Source: an uncultured Ellagibacter sp.
Lineage (GTDB): Bacteria > Actinomycetota > Coriobacteriia > Coriobacteriales > Eggerthellaceae
NCBI GenBank assembly: GCA_934654815.1
Contig: CAKUGU010000001.1
Span: 1 to 64,000, forward strand
DNA length: 64,000 nt
Reading direction: 5' to 3'
Shown: positions 25,135-34,405 of the stretch, one piece after another
Layout of the letters: each line of letters opens with the position of its first letter
Position numbering within the stretch: position 1 is the stretch's first letter
The notes under the pieces: generated by a model
The model's database searches: none
Told to the model about the DNA's origin: nothing
Seen by the model: only the letters and a program-made list of their open reading frames with translations
Translations under genes and position numbers: made by a program

Positions 25135-25812
25135 TCACTTGCGGCGTTTGTCGATGCGCCGCGCGGTCACGTCGCCGATCGCCTGGAACACGATGACGAG
25201 CACGATGCACAGAAGCACCGCGAACACCATGACGTCGGTCTGGAAGCGCTGGTAGCCGTAGCGGATGGCGATGTCGCCCAGGCCGCCCGCGCCGACCGTG
25301 CCGGCCATGGCCGAGTACCCGAACAGCGTGACGAACGTGATGGCGATGCCGCGGACGAGCGACGGCAGCGTCTCCTTCAGGTACACCTTCCACACGATCT
25401 GCCAGGTGGAGGCGCCGAAGCTCTGCGCGGCCTCCACCAGCCCGCCGTCGGTTTCCTCGAGGCTCTGCTCGACCATGCGCGCGGCGAAGGGCGCGGCGGT
25501 CACCACCAAAGGCACGATGGCGCCCGGCACGCCGAGCGAAGTGCCCACGATGAAGCGGGTGAACGGGATCAGCGCCACGAGCAGGATGATGAACGGGATC
25601 GAACGCCCGATGTTCACAATCCAACCGACGATGGTCGACACGACGCGGTTGGGGCGCAGGCCGTTCGGGCTCGTCACCACCAGAAGGATGCCGAGCGGGA
25701 TGCCGATCACGTACGCGAGAAGCGTGGCGACGCACGTCATGATGAGCGTGTCGAGCGTGCCCTGCGCGAACAGCGCTCCGTACTGGGCGAAAAACGCCGA
25801 GAAGTCGAACAT
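25135..25812 (-). CDS. metI: Methionine ABC transporter permease
   Basis: 225 aa with five to six transmembrane segments and the binding-protein-dependent transport motif (QSFGASTWQIVWKVYLKE, variant of the EAA loop). The opening YGALFAQGTLDTLIMT and the MetI-like GLRPNRVV region fit the D-methionine permease family. Its ATG lies one base after the metN stop. It works with MetN and the MetQ lipoprotein encoded upstream. Confidence 0.9.
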   Translation of the reverse strand: MFDFSAFFAQYGALFAQGTLDTLIMTCVATLLAYVIGIPLGILLVVTSPNGLRPNRVVSTIVGWIVNIGRSIPFIILLVALIPFTRFIVGTSLGVPGAIVPLVVTAAPFAARMVEQSLEETDGGLVEAAQSFGASTWQIVWKVYLKETLPSLVRGIAITFVTLFGYSAMAGTVGAGGLGDIAIRYGYQRFQTDVMVFAVLLCIVLVIVFQAIGDVTARRIDKRRK

Positions 25813-25813
25813 G

Positions 25814-26563
<750 letters not shown>

Positions 26564-26593
26564 TCGCCTGTAACTCCTATGTTCCGGCGTTCC

Positions 26594-27466
26594 TTAGAAG
26601 ACGGGAACCACAGCGCCTGCGTAGGTGTCGTTGATGTAGGTGCGAACCTCGTCAGACGTCAGTGCTTTCACGAGAGCCTTAATCTTATCAGAATCCTGGT
26701 TGCCGTCCTTCACGACGAGCACGTTCGCGTAGGCTTCGGCGGCGAGCGATGTGGCGGACTCGGTCGCGAGCGCGTCGGAGGTCTTGAAGCCGGCGGGGAT
26801 GGCGTAGTTGCCGTTGATGCAGGCGATGTCGACGTCGGCGACGACGTTCGGCACGGTCGCGGCCTCGACCTCGTGGAGCTTCAGGTTCTTGGGGTTCTCG
26901 ACGATATCGTTCGTGGTGGCGTTGATGCCAGCGCCGTCGGCCAGCTTGATCAGGCCGGCGTCCTGCAGAAGCAGCAGCGCGCGCGCCTCGTTGGTGGCGT
27001 CGTTGGGCACGGCGACGGTCGCGCCGTCAGCGAGCGCGTCGAGGCTCTTGGTCTTGCCCGGGTACAGGCCGAACGGCTCGTAGTGCACGTTCGCGACACT
27101 CACAAGGTGGGTGCCCTTCTCCTCGTTGAAGTTGTTGAGGTAGGTGATGTGCTGGAAGTAGTTGGCGTCGACCTCGCCTTCCTCGGTCACCGTGTTGGGC
27201 TGCACGTAGTCGGTGAATTCCTTCACCTCGAGGGTGTAGCCTTCCTTCTCGAGCAGCGGTTTCACCGCGTCGTTGAGGATTTCCGCGTGCGGCGAGGGGG
27301 TTGCCGCGACCGTGATGGTCTTGTCGTCGGACTTCGCGGTGCTCGACGAATCGGAAGACGAGGAGGAGTTCGACGCGCCGCAGCCGGCAAGGCCGAGCAC
27401 GACGACGGCGGACAGCGCCACGGTTGCGACGAGCGCCGCCTTCTTTCCCTTGAATTTCTTGAACAT
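26594..27466 (-). CDS. metQ: Methionine-binding lipoprotein (NlpA/MetQ family)
   Basis: 290 aa. A lipoprotein signal ends in LAGCG, followed by a Ser-rich linker and a NlpA-type domain (TVAATPSPHAEILND, DANYFQH, IACINGNYAIPAGF). It captures methionine outside the membrane for MetNI. ATG 27466 with AAAGGGA upstream is the start; a frame opening at 27529 adds 21 residues with no ribosome binding site. First gene of the operon; MetN starts 30 bp after its stop. Confidence 0.9.
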   Translation of the reverse strand: MFKKFKGKKAALVATVALSAVVVLGLAGCGASNSSSSSDSSSTAKSDDKTITVAATPSPHAEILNDAVKPLLEKEGYTLEVKEFTDYVQPNTVTEEGEVDANYFQHITYLNNFNEEKGTHLVSVANVHYEPFGLYPGKTKSLDALADGATVAVPNDATNEARALLLLQDAGLIKLADGAGINATTNDIVENPKNLKLHEVEAATVPNVVADVDIACINGNYAIPAGFKTSDALATESATSLAAEAYANVLVVKDGNQDSDKIKALVKALTSDEVRTYINDTYAGAVVPVF

Positions 27467-27911
27467 GATTGTCCCTTTCCTTTTGCCTTGGGGCCCGCTT
27501 GCACCGTCGCGCCGAGTTGCTGCTTTCATTCAAGCACGTGGCGGCCTAACACGCCCCGGGGCGTATCCTTTACTAGCTACATAATAAAGGCAAACGCGGC
27601 GGAACGGTATTACGAAAAACAAATACGCGGTTAGCGGTATGACAGATAGCACGACGTAACGGCGGAACAGGCCGGCTCGCCGTCAGCGGTCCTGTGCGCC
27701 CGCCGCCCGCGCCCGCAAGCCGCCCCATGAACACGCGAGGCATTTTCCCGCCAGGTGCTCGCGCGGCGTAACGGCGGCGAAACAAATCCCCGTATAATAG
27801 GAAGGTAATGACAAAAAGAGCCGGCGGCGCCGTGGGTCTCACGGGGGCGGCGTCATCGGCCCGCGGTTTCGTGCCGCGAACGGATCGCAATCGCTTAAGG
27901 AGCGTAGAGCC
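27467..27911. promoter_or_regulatory. Divergent control region of metQ and glnA
   Basis: 445 bp without genes. ACGCCCCGGGGCGT (27551-27564) is a perfect palindrome on the metQ side. CGTAACGGCGG occurs twice (27655-27665, 27767-27777). The second copy is part of a GlnR-type box. I see no SAM or T-box riboswitch upstream of metQ. Confidence 0.55.
27768..27798 (+). promoter_or_regulatory. glnA promoter with GlnR-like half-box
   Basis: GTAAC-GGCGGC-GAAAC (27768-27783) matches the actinobacterial GlnR half-box pattern GTnAC-n6-GAAAC. It occupies the -35 region of a perfect TATAAT at 27793-27798. The GlnR-type regulator itself is encoded just after glnA. Confidence 0.5.
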
Positions 27912-29255
27912 ATGCCATCGAATCCCGAGCAAGATTTCGTGCTGAAGACAATCAAGAGCCGCGACGTGCACTTCGTCCGCTTCTGGTTCACCGACGTTCT
28001 GGGAAACATGAAGTCGTTCGCCGTCATCCCGAGCGAGCTCGAGAACGCGTTCGCCGACGGCATGGGCTTCGACGGTAGCTGCGTGGAGGGCTTTTCCCGC
28101 ACGCACGAGTCCGACATGATCGCCTTTCCCGACGCTTCCACGTTCCAGGTGCTTCCGTGGCGCCCCGAAAGCAATGCCGTCGCGCGCATGTTCTGTGACA
28201 TCCGCACGCCCGACGGCAAGCCCTTCGAAGGCGACCCGCGCCACGTGCTCTCGCGCACTGTCGCGCGCGCGGCCGACATGGGCTACGTGTTCAACGTGGG
28301 CCCCGAGCTCGAGTACTTCTACTTCAAGGACGCGAAGGGCGCTGAGGTGCTCGACCGCGGCGGGTACTTCGACCTCACGAGCCTCGACTACGCGAGCGAC
28401 CTGCGCCGCGACACCGTCCTCACCTTGGAGAAGATGGGCATTCCCGTGGAATACTCGCACCACGAGAACGGCCCCTCGCAGCACGAGATCGACCTGCGCT
28501 TCACCGACGCCGTCTCCATGGCCGACGCGGTCATGACCTACAAGCTCGTGGTGAAGGAAATCGCCATGAAGCACGGCGTGTACGCGTCGTTCATGCCGAA
28601 GCCTCTGGCCGACGCGCCGGGCAGCGGCATGCACGTGCACCAGAGTCTCTTCGACTTCGACGGCAACAACGCTTTCTACGACCCGAACGATCCGTTAGGG
28701 TACAACCTTTCCGCGGTGGCCAAGCACTACATCGCCGGCCTTCTGAAGTACGCGCCCGAGTTCTGCTGCGTCACCAACCAATATGTGAACTCGTACAAAC
28801 GCCTGGTCAGCGGGTGCGAGGCGCCCACTTACATCTCGTGGGGCGCGCGCAACCGGAGCACGCTCGTACGCATCCCGATGTACCGCCCCAACCGCGAGAC
28901 GGCCTGCCGCGTGGAGCTGCGCAGCCCCGACCCGGCGGCGAACCCCTACCTCGTGTTCGCGGTCATGCTGGCGGCGGGTTTGGCCGGCATCGAGGAGGAG
29001 CTCGAGCTCGAGCCGCCCAAGGAAAACGTCGATCTGTTCGCGCTTTCGCGCCAGGAGCTGCGCAAACAGAACGTGAAGACGCTGCCCGAGAGCCTCGGCG
29101 AGGCGGTCGAGCTGTTCGCCGAGAGCGATCTTATGAAGCAGACGCTCGGCGAACACATTCACACGTACCTCGTCAACGCGAAGCGGGCCGAGTGGAACGA
29201 GTACCAGGGAATCGTGTCGGAGTGGGAACGCAACCGCTACCTCGAGGTTCTTTAG
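27912..29255 (+). CDS. glnA: Glutamine synthetase type I
   Basis: 447 aa, the short GSI-alpha length. The beta-grasp start includes FTDVLGNMKSFAV; MGFDGSCVEGF, the catalytic NVGPELEYFYF, NGPSQHEID, GSGMHVHQS and the ARNRSTLVRIP segment are all present. No adenylylation-site loop of the GSI-beta type is seen, so control is probably transcriptional or by feedback. It joins ammonium and glutamate. AAGGAG lies nine nt upstream. A GlnR-type gene follows after 29 bp. Confidence 0.95.
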   Translation: MPSNPEQDFVLKTIKSRDVHFVRFWFTDVLGNMKSFAVIPSELENAFADGMGFDGSCVEGFSRTHESDMIAFPDASTFQVLPWRPESNAVARMFCDIRTPDGKPFEGDPRHVLSRTVARAADMGYVFNVGPELEYFYFKDAKGAEVLDRGGYFDLTSLDYASDLRRDTVLTLEKMGIPVEYSHHENGPSQHEIDLRFTDAVSMADAVMTYKLVVKEIAMKHGVYASFMPKPLADAPGSGMHVHQSLFDFDGNNAFYDPNDPLGYNLSAVAKHYIAGLLKYAPEFCCVTNQYVNSYKRLVSGCEAPTYISWGARNRSTLVRIPMYRPNRETACRVELRSPDPAANPYLVFAVMLAAGLAGIEEELELEPPKENVDLFALSRQELRKQNVKTLPESLGEAVELFAESDLMKQTLGEHIHTYLVNAKRAEWNEYQGIVSEWERNRYLEVL

Positions 29256-29284
29256 GGAACGAGAGAGCGGGAGAAGGTCGAACT

Positions 29285-29962
29285 ATGATGCAACGCAAAA
29301 CGGTTATCTTCATCGCCGACAGCCTCGACAACGCCCACAAGTTCCAGTCCGTCCTGTCGGGGCTCGACGTCGATGTGGTGGCGGGGTCGTCGGCGCAGTT
29401 CAAGAAGCTGCTCGCGCAGCATCCCTCCCATGATTTGGTGATCTACGAGGCGCGCGGCGACGCGCTTGACACGGTGTCGCAGGCCGAGTCGCTGCTCGTC
29501 GAGGATGGGTCCACCTCTATGCTCATCATCGTGAACGAAAGCCAGCTGGTCGATTTCCGCCTGCCGGTGCAGGTGAAGGCCGATTTCGTGGTGCACGGGG
29601 CGAGCGAGGAGGAGTGCGCGGCGCGCATCCGCCAGCTTCTGTGGCCGGGCAACGAGAGCTCGACGTCGGACTACATCACGGTCGACAACATGACGATCAA
29701 CCTGGCGACGTACCAGGTGAAGGTGAACGGCGACCCGCTCGACTTCACGTACCTGGAATACGCGCTGCTCGCGTTCCTGGTGACGCACCCGGGGCGCACG
29801 TACTCGCGCGACGCGCTGCTGCGGCGCGTGTGGGGTTTCGATTACTACGGCGGCAGCCGCACGGTCGACGTCCACGTAAGGCGCGTGCGCGCGAAACTTG
29901 GCCCCGAACTGGCGCAACATCTGGAAACCGTCCGAGGGGTAGGCTACCTCTGGAGCGCGTAA
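29285..29962 (+). CDS. glnR: GlnR-type orphan OmpR-family regulator
   Basis: 225 aa. Residues 1-115 have a receiver-like fold without the usual phospho-acceptor Asp pocket. Residues about 130-225 are an OmpR winged helix with RVWGFDYYGGSRTVDVHVRR and TVRGVGYLW, very close to the actinobacterial GlnR signature. GlnR proteins are orphan regulators of nitrogen genes, including glnA. No kinase gene is near. The start is ATG 29285 behind GAGAAGG; a second ATG follows immediately. Cotranscription with glnA plus the box at 27768 suggests autoregulation. Confidence 0.78.
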   Translation: MMQRKTVIFIADSLDNAHKFQSVLSGLDVDVVAGSSAQFKKLLAQHPSHDLVIYEARGDALDTVSQAESLLVEDGSTSMLIIVNESQLVDFRLPVQVKADFVVHGASEEECAARIRQLLWPGNESSTSDYITVDNMTINLATYQVKVNGDPLDFTYLEYALLAFLVTHPGRTYSRDALLRRVWGFDYYGGSRTVDVHVRRVRAKLGPELAQHLETVRGVGYLWSA

Positions 29963-30086
29963 GGAGGAGTTCCCCCTTTGAATTTTTGGAGGAGATAGAT
30001 TATGCGTGCAACCTATCTCTTCCGAGGGTGGAATGAAAGACTATGGGACAGGCGGGGGCGTGCTCGTCCTATCTGCATGAATTCCG
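29963..30086. other. Gap after glnR
   Basis: Two GGAGGA strings occur (near 29963 and 29990) but no sensible reading frame follows; nothing else is seen. Confidence 0.4.
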
Positions 30087-30115
30087 TTGAAAGCATCTGG
30101 ATAGGATGCTACAAT
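30087..30115 (+). promoter_or_regulatory. Near-consensus promoter of a short plus-strand RNA
   Basis: TTGAAA (30087-30092), a 17-bp spacer and TACAAT (30110-30115). No ORF follows; a terminator ends the unit after about 80 nt. Confidence 0.75.
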
Positions 30116-30121
30116 ACGCGG

Positions 30122-30198
30122 TGAGGGCGCCCCAGAGGCCTGGGCAGCGTTCTTGTTTAGTTCAAAGCCGGGTTACTTTGCATGGGTCCCGGCTTTTT
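30122..30198 (+). ncRNA. Candidate antisense RNA antitoxin of a type I toxin-antitoxin pair
   Basis: The predicted transcript runs about 77 nt from the promoter at 30087-30115 to an AAAGCCGGG/CCCGGCTTT terminator with a T-run (30164-30198). Its 5' part holds TGGGCAG (30141-30147) in an imperfect hairpin. This is complementary to CTGCCCA, which directly precedes and includes the first base of the toxin start codon on the opposite-strand mRNA (30316-30310). Transcripts would also overlap at their 3' ends. RNA size and pairing are inferred, not observed. Confidence 0.6.
30164..30198 (+). terminator. Terminator shared by converging toxin mRNA and antisense RNA
   Basis: A perfect 9-bp stem AAAGCCGGG/CCCGGCTTT with TTTTT on the plus strand. 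Read in reverse it has a short TTT tail, so it could also stop the toxin mRNA. Confidence 0.85.
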
Positions 30199-30223
30199 CT
30201 CTATCTCGAATCGCGGTTCGCCG

Positions 30224-30310
30224 TCATTCCCTTCTCACGAGCAGAAGCCCGATTATCCCTATGACAACCAAGAGCACGTTGCATACGGCGTTGATGGAAT
30301 TTGCATCCAT
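30224..30310 (-). CDS. 28-aa hydrophobic peptide, candidate type I toxin
   Basis: ATG 30310 is preceded by a perfect AAGGAGG (30324-30318) at seven nt. The peptide starts MDANSINAVC, continues as one transmembrane helix (VLLVVIGIIGLLL) and ends VRRE, the form of small membrane toxins such as Fst, TxpA or holin-like toxins. Upstream TGGGCAG (in 30334-30344 read on the minus strand) can pair with CTGCCCA at the start codon, with the ribosome binding site in the loop: a translation-blocking fold common in these systems. A minus-strand TACTAT (30367-30362) is a candidate -10. Confidence 0.65.
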   Translation of the reverse strand: MDANSINAVCNVLLVVIGIIGLLLVRRE

Positions 30311-30385
30311 GGGCAGACCTCCTTATAGTCGGTGCTGCCCAGGCGGCGAAGCGTCCTCAAGATAGTATTCTATCAAACTAATCGT

Positions 30386-30431
30386 CGAAAATGCAGGAGG
30401 GCTCCCGGCATGTGCCAAGAGCCCTCCTGCA
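30386..30431 (-). terminator. Terminator of the SLH surface-protein gene
   Basis: A perfect 12-bp stem TGCAGGAGGGCT/AGCCCTCCTGCA followed on the minus strand by TTTTCG, just beyond the stop codon and just before the toxin promoter. Confidence 0.92.
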
Positions 30432-30447
30432 CAAAACAGGTTCGTGT

Positions 30448-33306
30448 TTACAGCAGTGCCGCGTGCACGTAGCGCTGCATGAAGGCGGCAGCCTGCGCGC
30501 GGGTCGCCCAGCCTTGCGGGGCGACGTAGGTGTTGTCGACGCCCTTCAGGATTCCTTCGGCGACAGCCCAGCTCACAGCATCGGTTGCCCAGGGAGACAC
30601 GCCGGTAGCGTCGGGGAAGGAGCTCATGTCGGCACGCGCGGTGGTGTCGAGGCCCGCCTTGTTGGCGTAGTTGAACAGCATGGTCACCAGCTGCTCGCGG
30701 GTGATGCTGTCCTCGCCCCACAGCCCGTTCGACACGCCGTTCTCGACGGCCCACGCCTGGCCCTTGGCGTACCACGGGTCGCTGTCCTCGGTGTCGGCGC
30801 CGTCGACGCGCGCGAGCACGGTCATCATCATGTTGCGGGTGAGGGCCGTTTCGGGCTCGTAGGTCGAGCCGTTGGCGATGCCGAGGAAGATCGCGTGCGA
30901 GCTTGCGAAGTCGATGTCGTCCGCGGCCCAGTGCTCGTCAGCCACATCCTCGAAGTCCTTGGCGTTGTTGACGACCTTGATCGTCTCGTTGCCGTCGATC
31001 TTCACGACGATCTTGCCGTCTTCGACGAGCGACATTGGGATGGGCTCCTCGGTGCCGTCGGCGTGCACGATCACCGCGACGTTGCCGGCGTTTTCGTCGC
31101 TCACCGGGATGGCGACGACGGTTCCGGCAGGTGCGGAAACGGAAACGGCCTGGTCTTCGGCGACTTCGATGGCGGCGGGCACCTCAACGGGGCCTTCAGC
31201 GGCCGCGGCGGTGTCGGCGGGCACGGTGATCTCGGTCGTGGTGGCGCCGGAGGCGTCGGTCTTCTCGACGACGGTGGTGCCGTTGTCGCCTTCAGTGGTG
31301 GCGGTGGACTCGCCCGTCTTCTTGTCGGTCACCGTAGTGGTCGTAGTGCCGTCAGGGTTGGTGGTAGTGGTGGTTTCGGTGGTAGGAGCAGGCGCGGGAG
31401 TGTAAGGAACCTGAACGACCCAGCTCTCGCCGCTCTTCACCGCTTCGTAGCCGTCAGCAACATAAGCCGAAGGATCGCTCGAGAACGTGCCGCCGGTAAT
31501 GGCGAGCTTGTCCGTGGAAGTAACAACGGAAATATTTCCTGTAAATGAGCCGTTCGAGATAGAAACATCGCTATTTCCGCTACGGATAAGAAGCGTACCA
31601 GTGAATGTTCCTCCGGAGATTGCAAGCTTGCCTAAGTCGTGGGTCTTGTCGCAGCCACAGTTATCGATGGCGTAAAGAGATTTAGCGATAAAAGTTCCAT
31701 TTGTTACTGCTGCGATGTTATGGTTCTGAAATGCAGCTTGAGTGTAATTCTTGAATGTACCGCCATTAATTGTCAGAACAGCATCGTCGTCGTTTTTAAC
31801 AGTATTTATGCCGCCGTCAAATACTCCTCCATTGATGACGAGTTCAGGCGCGTCGATGCCATCTTTGCTTTTATAGCTTTGATAGCCGTTCTCAAATAGG
31901 CTTGAATAGTGACCTTTGTTATTCGCGATAACGTTGTCTTCTACGGTCATTTTCCCGTGATTGAGAAGGGTATAGAAGCTATTCCCGCCATTGTTGTCTT
32001 TATTTTCTCCCGCTTCTTTAGAGCGCTCGAACGTGCCCGACTTAAGTGTTGCGGTGCCAGTATTATAAACTGCAGCTTTTTCGTGAGTGATATTGTCGAC
32101 GGTTCCACTTCCGTCGATCGTCAAAATGCCTTCATTGACAATTGTGTGGTTTGAAATGTTGGTAATCTTGTGTCCATTGAGGTTCAATGTTGAGGTGACT
32201 TGTGCCGGGACAACTATATCGCCTGTGAAGTCTTTGGTGAGATTGACGTCGATTTCACCAGATTGTGCATATTGATAGACGCTTGGATCAGTGAAAGTAC
32301 CGCCGGTTACAGTAATTTCGCCGATGTTCTTTTTGATTGCTCCATTAAACGTTCCGCCCGTGATTGTCAGTTTGTGCTGATCGCCATCGGCATTCGCATT
32401 GCAGGCGTTTCCATCGTTGAGTATGGCCTCTGCTGTTGCAGACGAGTTGAACGTTCCTCCGTTGACGGTTGCAATATGATGGTTTTGCAGCGCTCCTTGA
32501 ATGGTATTGCTGAACGTGCCGCCGCTAATCGTCAGCTCGCCCCAGTCATCGTTCTTAATGGTATTTAACCCTCGAGAGAAATCCCCGTTTTTAATGGTCA
32601 TGGAGGCGGTAGTTTGCCCCTCGACTTTCGGATGAGCTTTCAGGTCATTGTCATTTTGCCAACCGTTTGCTACAAGACTAGAGTACTTCCCGACAGCATC
32701 GCTCTTCCCGGCAGTAACGGTCGGATTGTCATCAAATGTCATCGAACCATAGTTTTTGATGGTGTACCAAGAGTTTTCGCCGCGCTGGCTTTTGTCGGGA
32801 CCTGTTCCTGTCTCTGCGCTGCGAGTAAAGGTGCCGCCTTTAATAGTTGCGGTTGCCCCCGGTTCATTTACGAGGGCTCCTCGGCCGTCGCTTACGTTGT
32901 CGACGGTGCCGCCGCCGGTGATGGTCAGCGTGCCGTTGTTGGTGATGGTGTGCCGACCATCTTTGTTGGCGAGGGTGACACCAGGGGCGATGTTGATGGT
33001 CGCGGTGACCCCTGCATTCACGACAATGCTCGCCTTAATGTCATTTGCGATGCTGTAGGTTCCGCCTTCGGAAATGATGATTTCGCCCTCAGATGATGCT
33101 TCGGGAAGACTTTTTGCGACGGTCGAACCTGTTCCGCCGCCTTCCTCTTCTCCCTGCGCCGGCGTCACGGCGCTCGACGATGCACCTCCGCTGTTGCCGT
33201 CGTCCGTCCCCTCTGCCAGAGCGATCGTGGGGACTCCCAAGGTTGTCGCGAGCGACAGCGCTACGAGCGACGAGATCAGTTTGTTTGCATTCTGCTTCTT
33301 TTCCAT
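30448..33306 (-). CDS. Secreted repeat-rich surface protein with three SLH domains
   Basis: 952 aa. A signal peptide (MEKKQNANKLISSLVALSL ... IALA) is cut near residue 31. Residues about 75-630 repeat GGTF-centred units (ITGGTFNGA, VNGGTFNSS, INGGTFKNY), consistent with a right-handed parallel beta-helix. A Thr-rich linker (TTETTTTTNPDGTTTTTV) and a beta-rich spacer lead to three C-terminal S-layer-homology domains (about 775-952, with DVADEHWAADDIDFA and VSPWATDAVSWAVAEG). It should sit on the cell wall. The long runs of AT-rich codons at 31500-32800 differ from the neighbourhood and hint at exchange or rapid evolution of the repeat part. GGAAGGAAG precedes the start. Confidence 0.88.
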   Translation of the reverse strand: MEKKQNANKLISSLVALSLATTLGVPTIALAEGTDDGNSGGASSSAVTPAQGEEEGGGTGSTVAKSLPEASSEGEIIISEGGTYSIANDIKASIVVNAGVTATINIAPGVTLANKDGRHTITNNGTLTITGGGTVDNVSDGRGALVNEPGATATIKGGTFTRSAETGTGPDKSQRGENSWYTIKNYGSMTFDDNPTVTAGKSDAVGKYSSLVANGWQNDNDLKAHPKVEGQTTASMTIKNGDFSRGLNTIKNDDWGELTISGGTFSNTIQGALQNHHIATVNGGTFNSSATAEAILNDGNACNANADGDQHKLTITGGTFNGAIKKNIGEITVTGGTFTDPSVYQYAQSGEIDVNLTKDFTGDIVVPAQVTSTLNLNGHKITNISNHTIVNEGILTIDGSGTVDNITHEKAAVYNTGTATLKSGTFERSKEAGENKDNNGGNSFYTLLNHGKMTVEDNVIANNKGHYSSLFENGYQSYKSKDGIDAPELVINGGVFDGGINTVKNDDDAVLTINGGTFKNYTQAAFQNHNIAAVTNGTFIAKSLYAIDNCGCDKTHDLGKLAISGGTFTGTLLIRSGNSDVSISNGSFTGNISVVTSTDKLAITGGTFSSDPSAYVADGYEAVKSGESWVVQVPYTPAPAPTTETTTTTNPDGTTTTTVTDKKTGESTATTEGDNGTTVVEKTDASGATTTEITVPADTAAAAEGPVEVPAAIEVAEDQAVSVSAPAGTVVAIPVSDENAGNVAVIVHADGTEEPIPMSLVEDGKIVVKIDGNETIKVVNNAKDFEDVADEHWAADDIDFASSHAIFLGIANGSTYEPETALTRNMMMTVLARVDGADTEDSDPWYAKGQAWAVENGVSNGLWGEDSITREQLVTMLFNYANKAGLDTTARADMSSFPDATGVSPWATDAVSWAVAEGILKGVDNTYVAPQGWATRAQAAAFMQRYVHAALL

Positions 33307-33787
33307 CGTCTTCCTTCCCTAAGATCCGACAAAAAACGAGCACTGCTTTATCGGGCTCAATCGGCATCGCTTTGGCTGTCGTGTGTTTCCTTGGTCGCAC
33401 CGGGTTGCCGTCGAATGCCGTTCGGGGGGGGGGTACACAAATACCATCCCAAGATGCGAAAAACCGAGTATCACCTTGCGGTTCACGCATGTAGCCACAC
33501 CGTCATTGTGCCACGAATATTCACGAAATACACGCAAGAGCTTTAACTTTTTTACAAAAGGTTAAAAGTTCGGCTCCTTCTCAACGACGTTGCGATTCGC
33601 GCGGATTTTGTAGTAGGAAACGCAAACTTATCTACCTAACTAATAGACGGCGTCTGAAGATGGGACACCTGCCTTCCCGATGATATGCTCCCTTGCAATT
33701 CGCGCGCGTGAAAACTTGCTTCTCCGCGCATTGTTTATCAGCGAAAACGTTGCTTTGCTGAGCGAACTTACCGCGAAAGGGGCACCC
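33307..33787. promoter_or_regulatory. Divergent control region between the surface protein and signal peptidase genes
   Basis: 480 bp without genes and AT-richer than the surroundings. It holds a run of ten G (33424-33433), about 118 bp before the surface-protein start. Farther upstream, on the surface-protein strand, TGCGTGAACCG and CGGTTTTTCGCA can form a leader hairpin (within 33460-33492). No clear -10/-35 pair could be chosen. Confidence 0.5.
33424..33433. repeat. Homopolymeric G10 tract
   Basis: Ten consecutive G on the plus strand (C10 on the coding strand of the surface-protein gene) within its upstream region. Confidence 0.95.
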
Positions 33788-34369
33788 ATGGAATGCGACA
33801 AGAGAAAAAGCAGCAAAGCGCACGTCCTTGCAACTGCAATCGGCATCGTGCTCTGCGTGCTGATCGCACCCATCCTCGTCATGAACGTGACGCTCATCGT
33901 CAAAAGCGCATGCGGCGACGAGGTGCCGAACGTCGGCGGCTACTTCCCGCTCGTCGTGCTGACCGATTCCATGGCTCCTGCGATCGAGTCCGGCGACCTT
34001 GCGATATGCCGTACCGCTTTGCCGTCTGAAATCGCCGTGGGCGACGCCATCGTGTTCTTCGATCCGATGAGCACGCGCGCGGAAGGCAGCGCGAGCCTTG
34101 TACTTCACCGCGTTTCCGAAATCGAGCAGGCGTCTGACGGCACGACGCAGTGGGTCACGAAAGGCGACGCGAATAACGCGTGCGACCTCGCTCCTGTCAC
34201 TCCCGATGACTTGGCAGGTCGATACTGCATGAAGATTCCCCAGGTCGGGAGCGCGGTGCTGTTTCTGCAGTCACCGCTCGGCGTGCTCCTATGTGTGGCG
34301 ATTCCGATCGCCGCGATTGCCCTTATTCACATATTCCGTCGCGGTCGGCCACGCCGCGACCGGGTATGA
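33788..34369 (+). CDS. Signal peptidase I, ER/SipW type (Ser-His)
   Basis: 193 aa. One N-terminal membrane helix, the nucleophile in LTDSMAP (Ser61), and His107 in LVLHRVSEI in place of the Lys of LepB mark the ER/SipW type; TKGDANN is the downstream Asp box. A second C-terminal membrane helix ends in RRGRPRRDRV. SipW-type peptidases mature TasA/camelysin-like proteins. ATG 33788 behind GAAAGGGG is chosen over an upstream frame from 33680. The next gene encodes a plausible substrate. Confidence 0.87.
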   Translation: MECDKRKSSKAHVLATAIGIVLCVLIAPILVMNVTLIVKSACGDEVPNVGGYFPLVVLTDSMAPAIESGDLAICRTALPSEIAVGDAIVFFDPMSTRAEGSASLVLHRVSEIEQASDGTTQWVTKGDANNACDLAPVTPDDLAGRYCMKIPQVGSAVLFLQSPLGVLLCVAIPIAAIALIHIFRRGRPRRDRV

Positions 34370-34405
34370 AACCATCGGTTCCGAACTACGAAGAAAGGGA
34401 AGAAG

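Noticed and set aside
27467..27911. SAM or other methionine riboswitch before metQ
   Set aside because: No conserved core helices seen; only a short palindrome and repeats.
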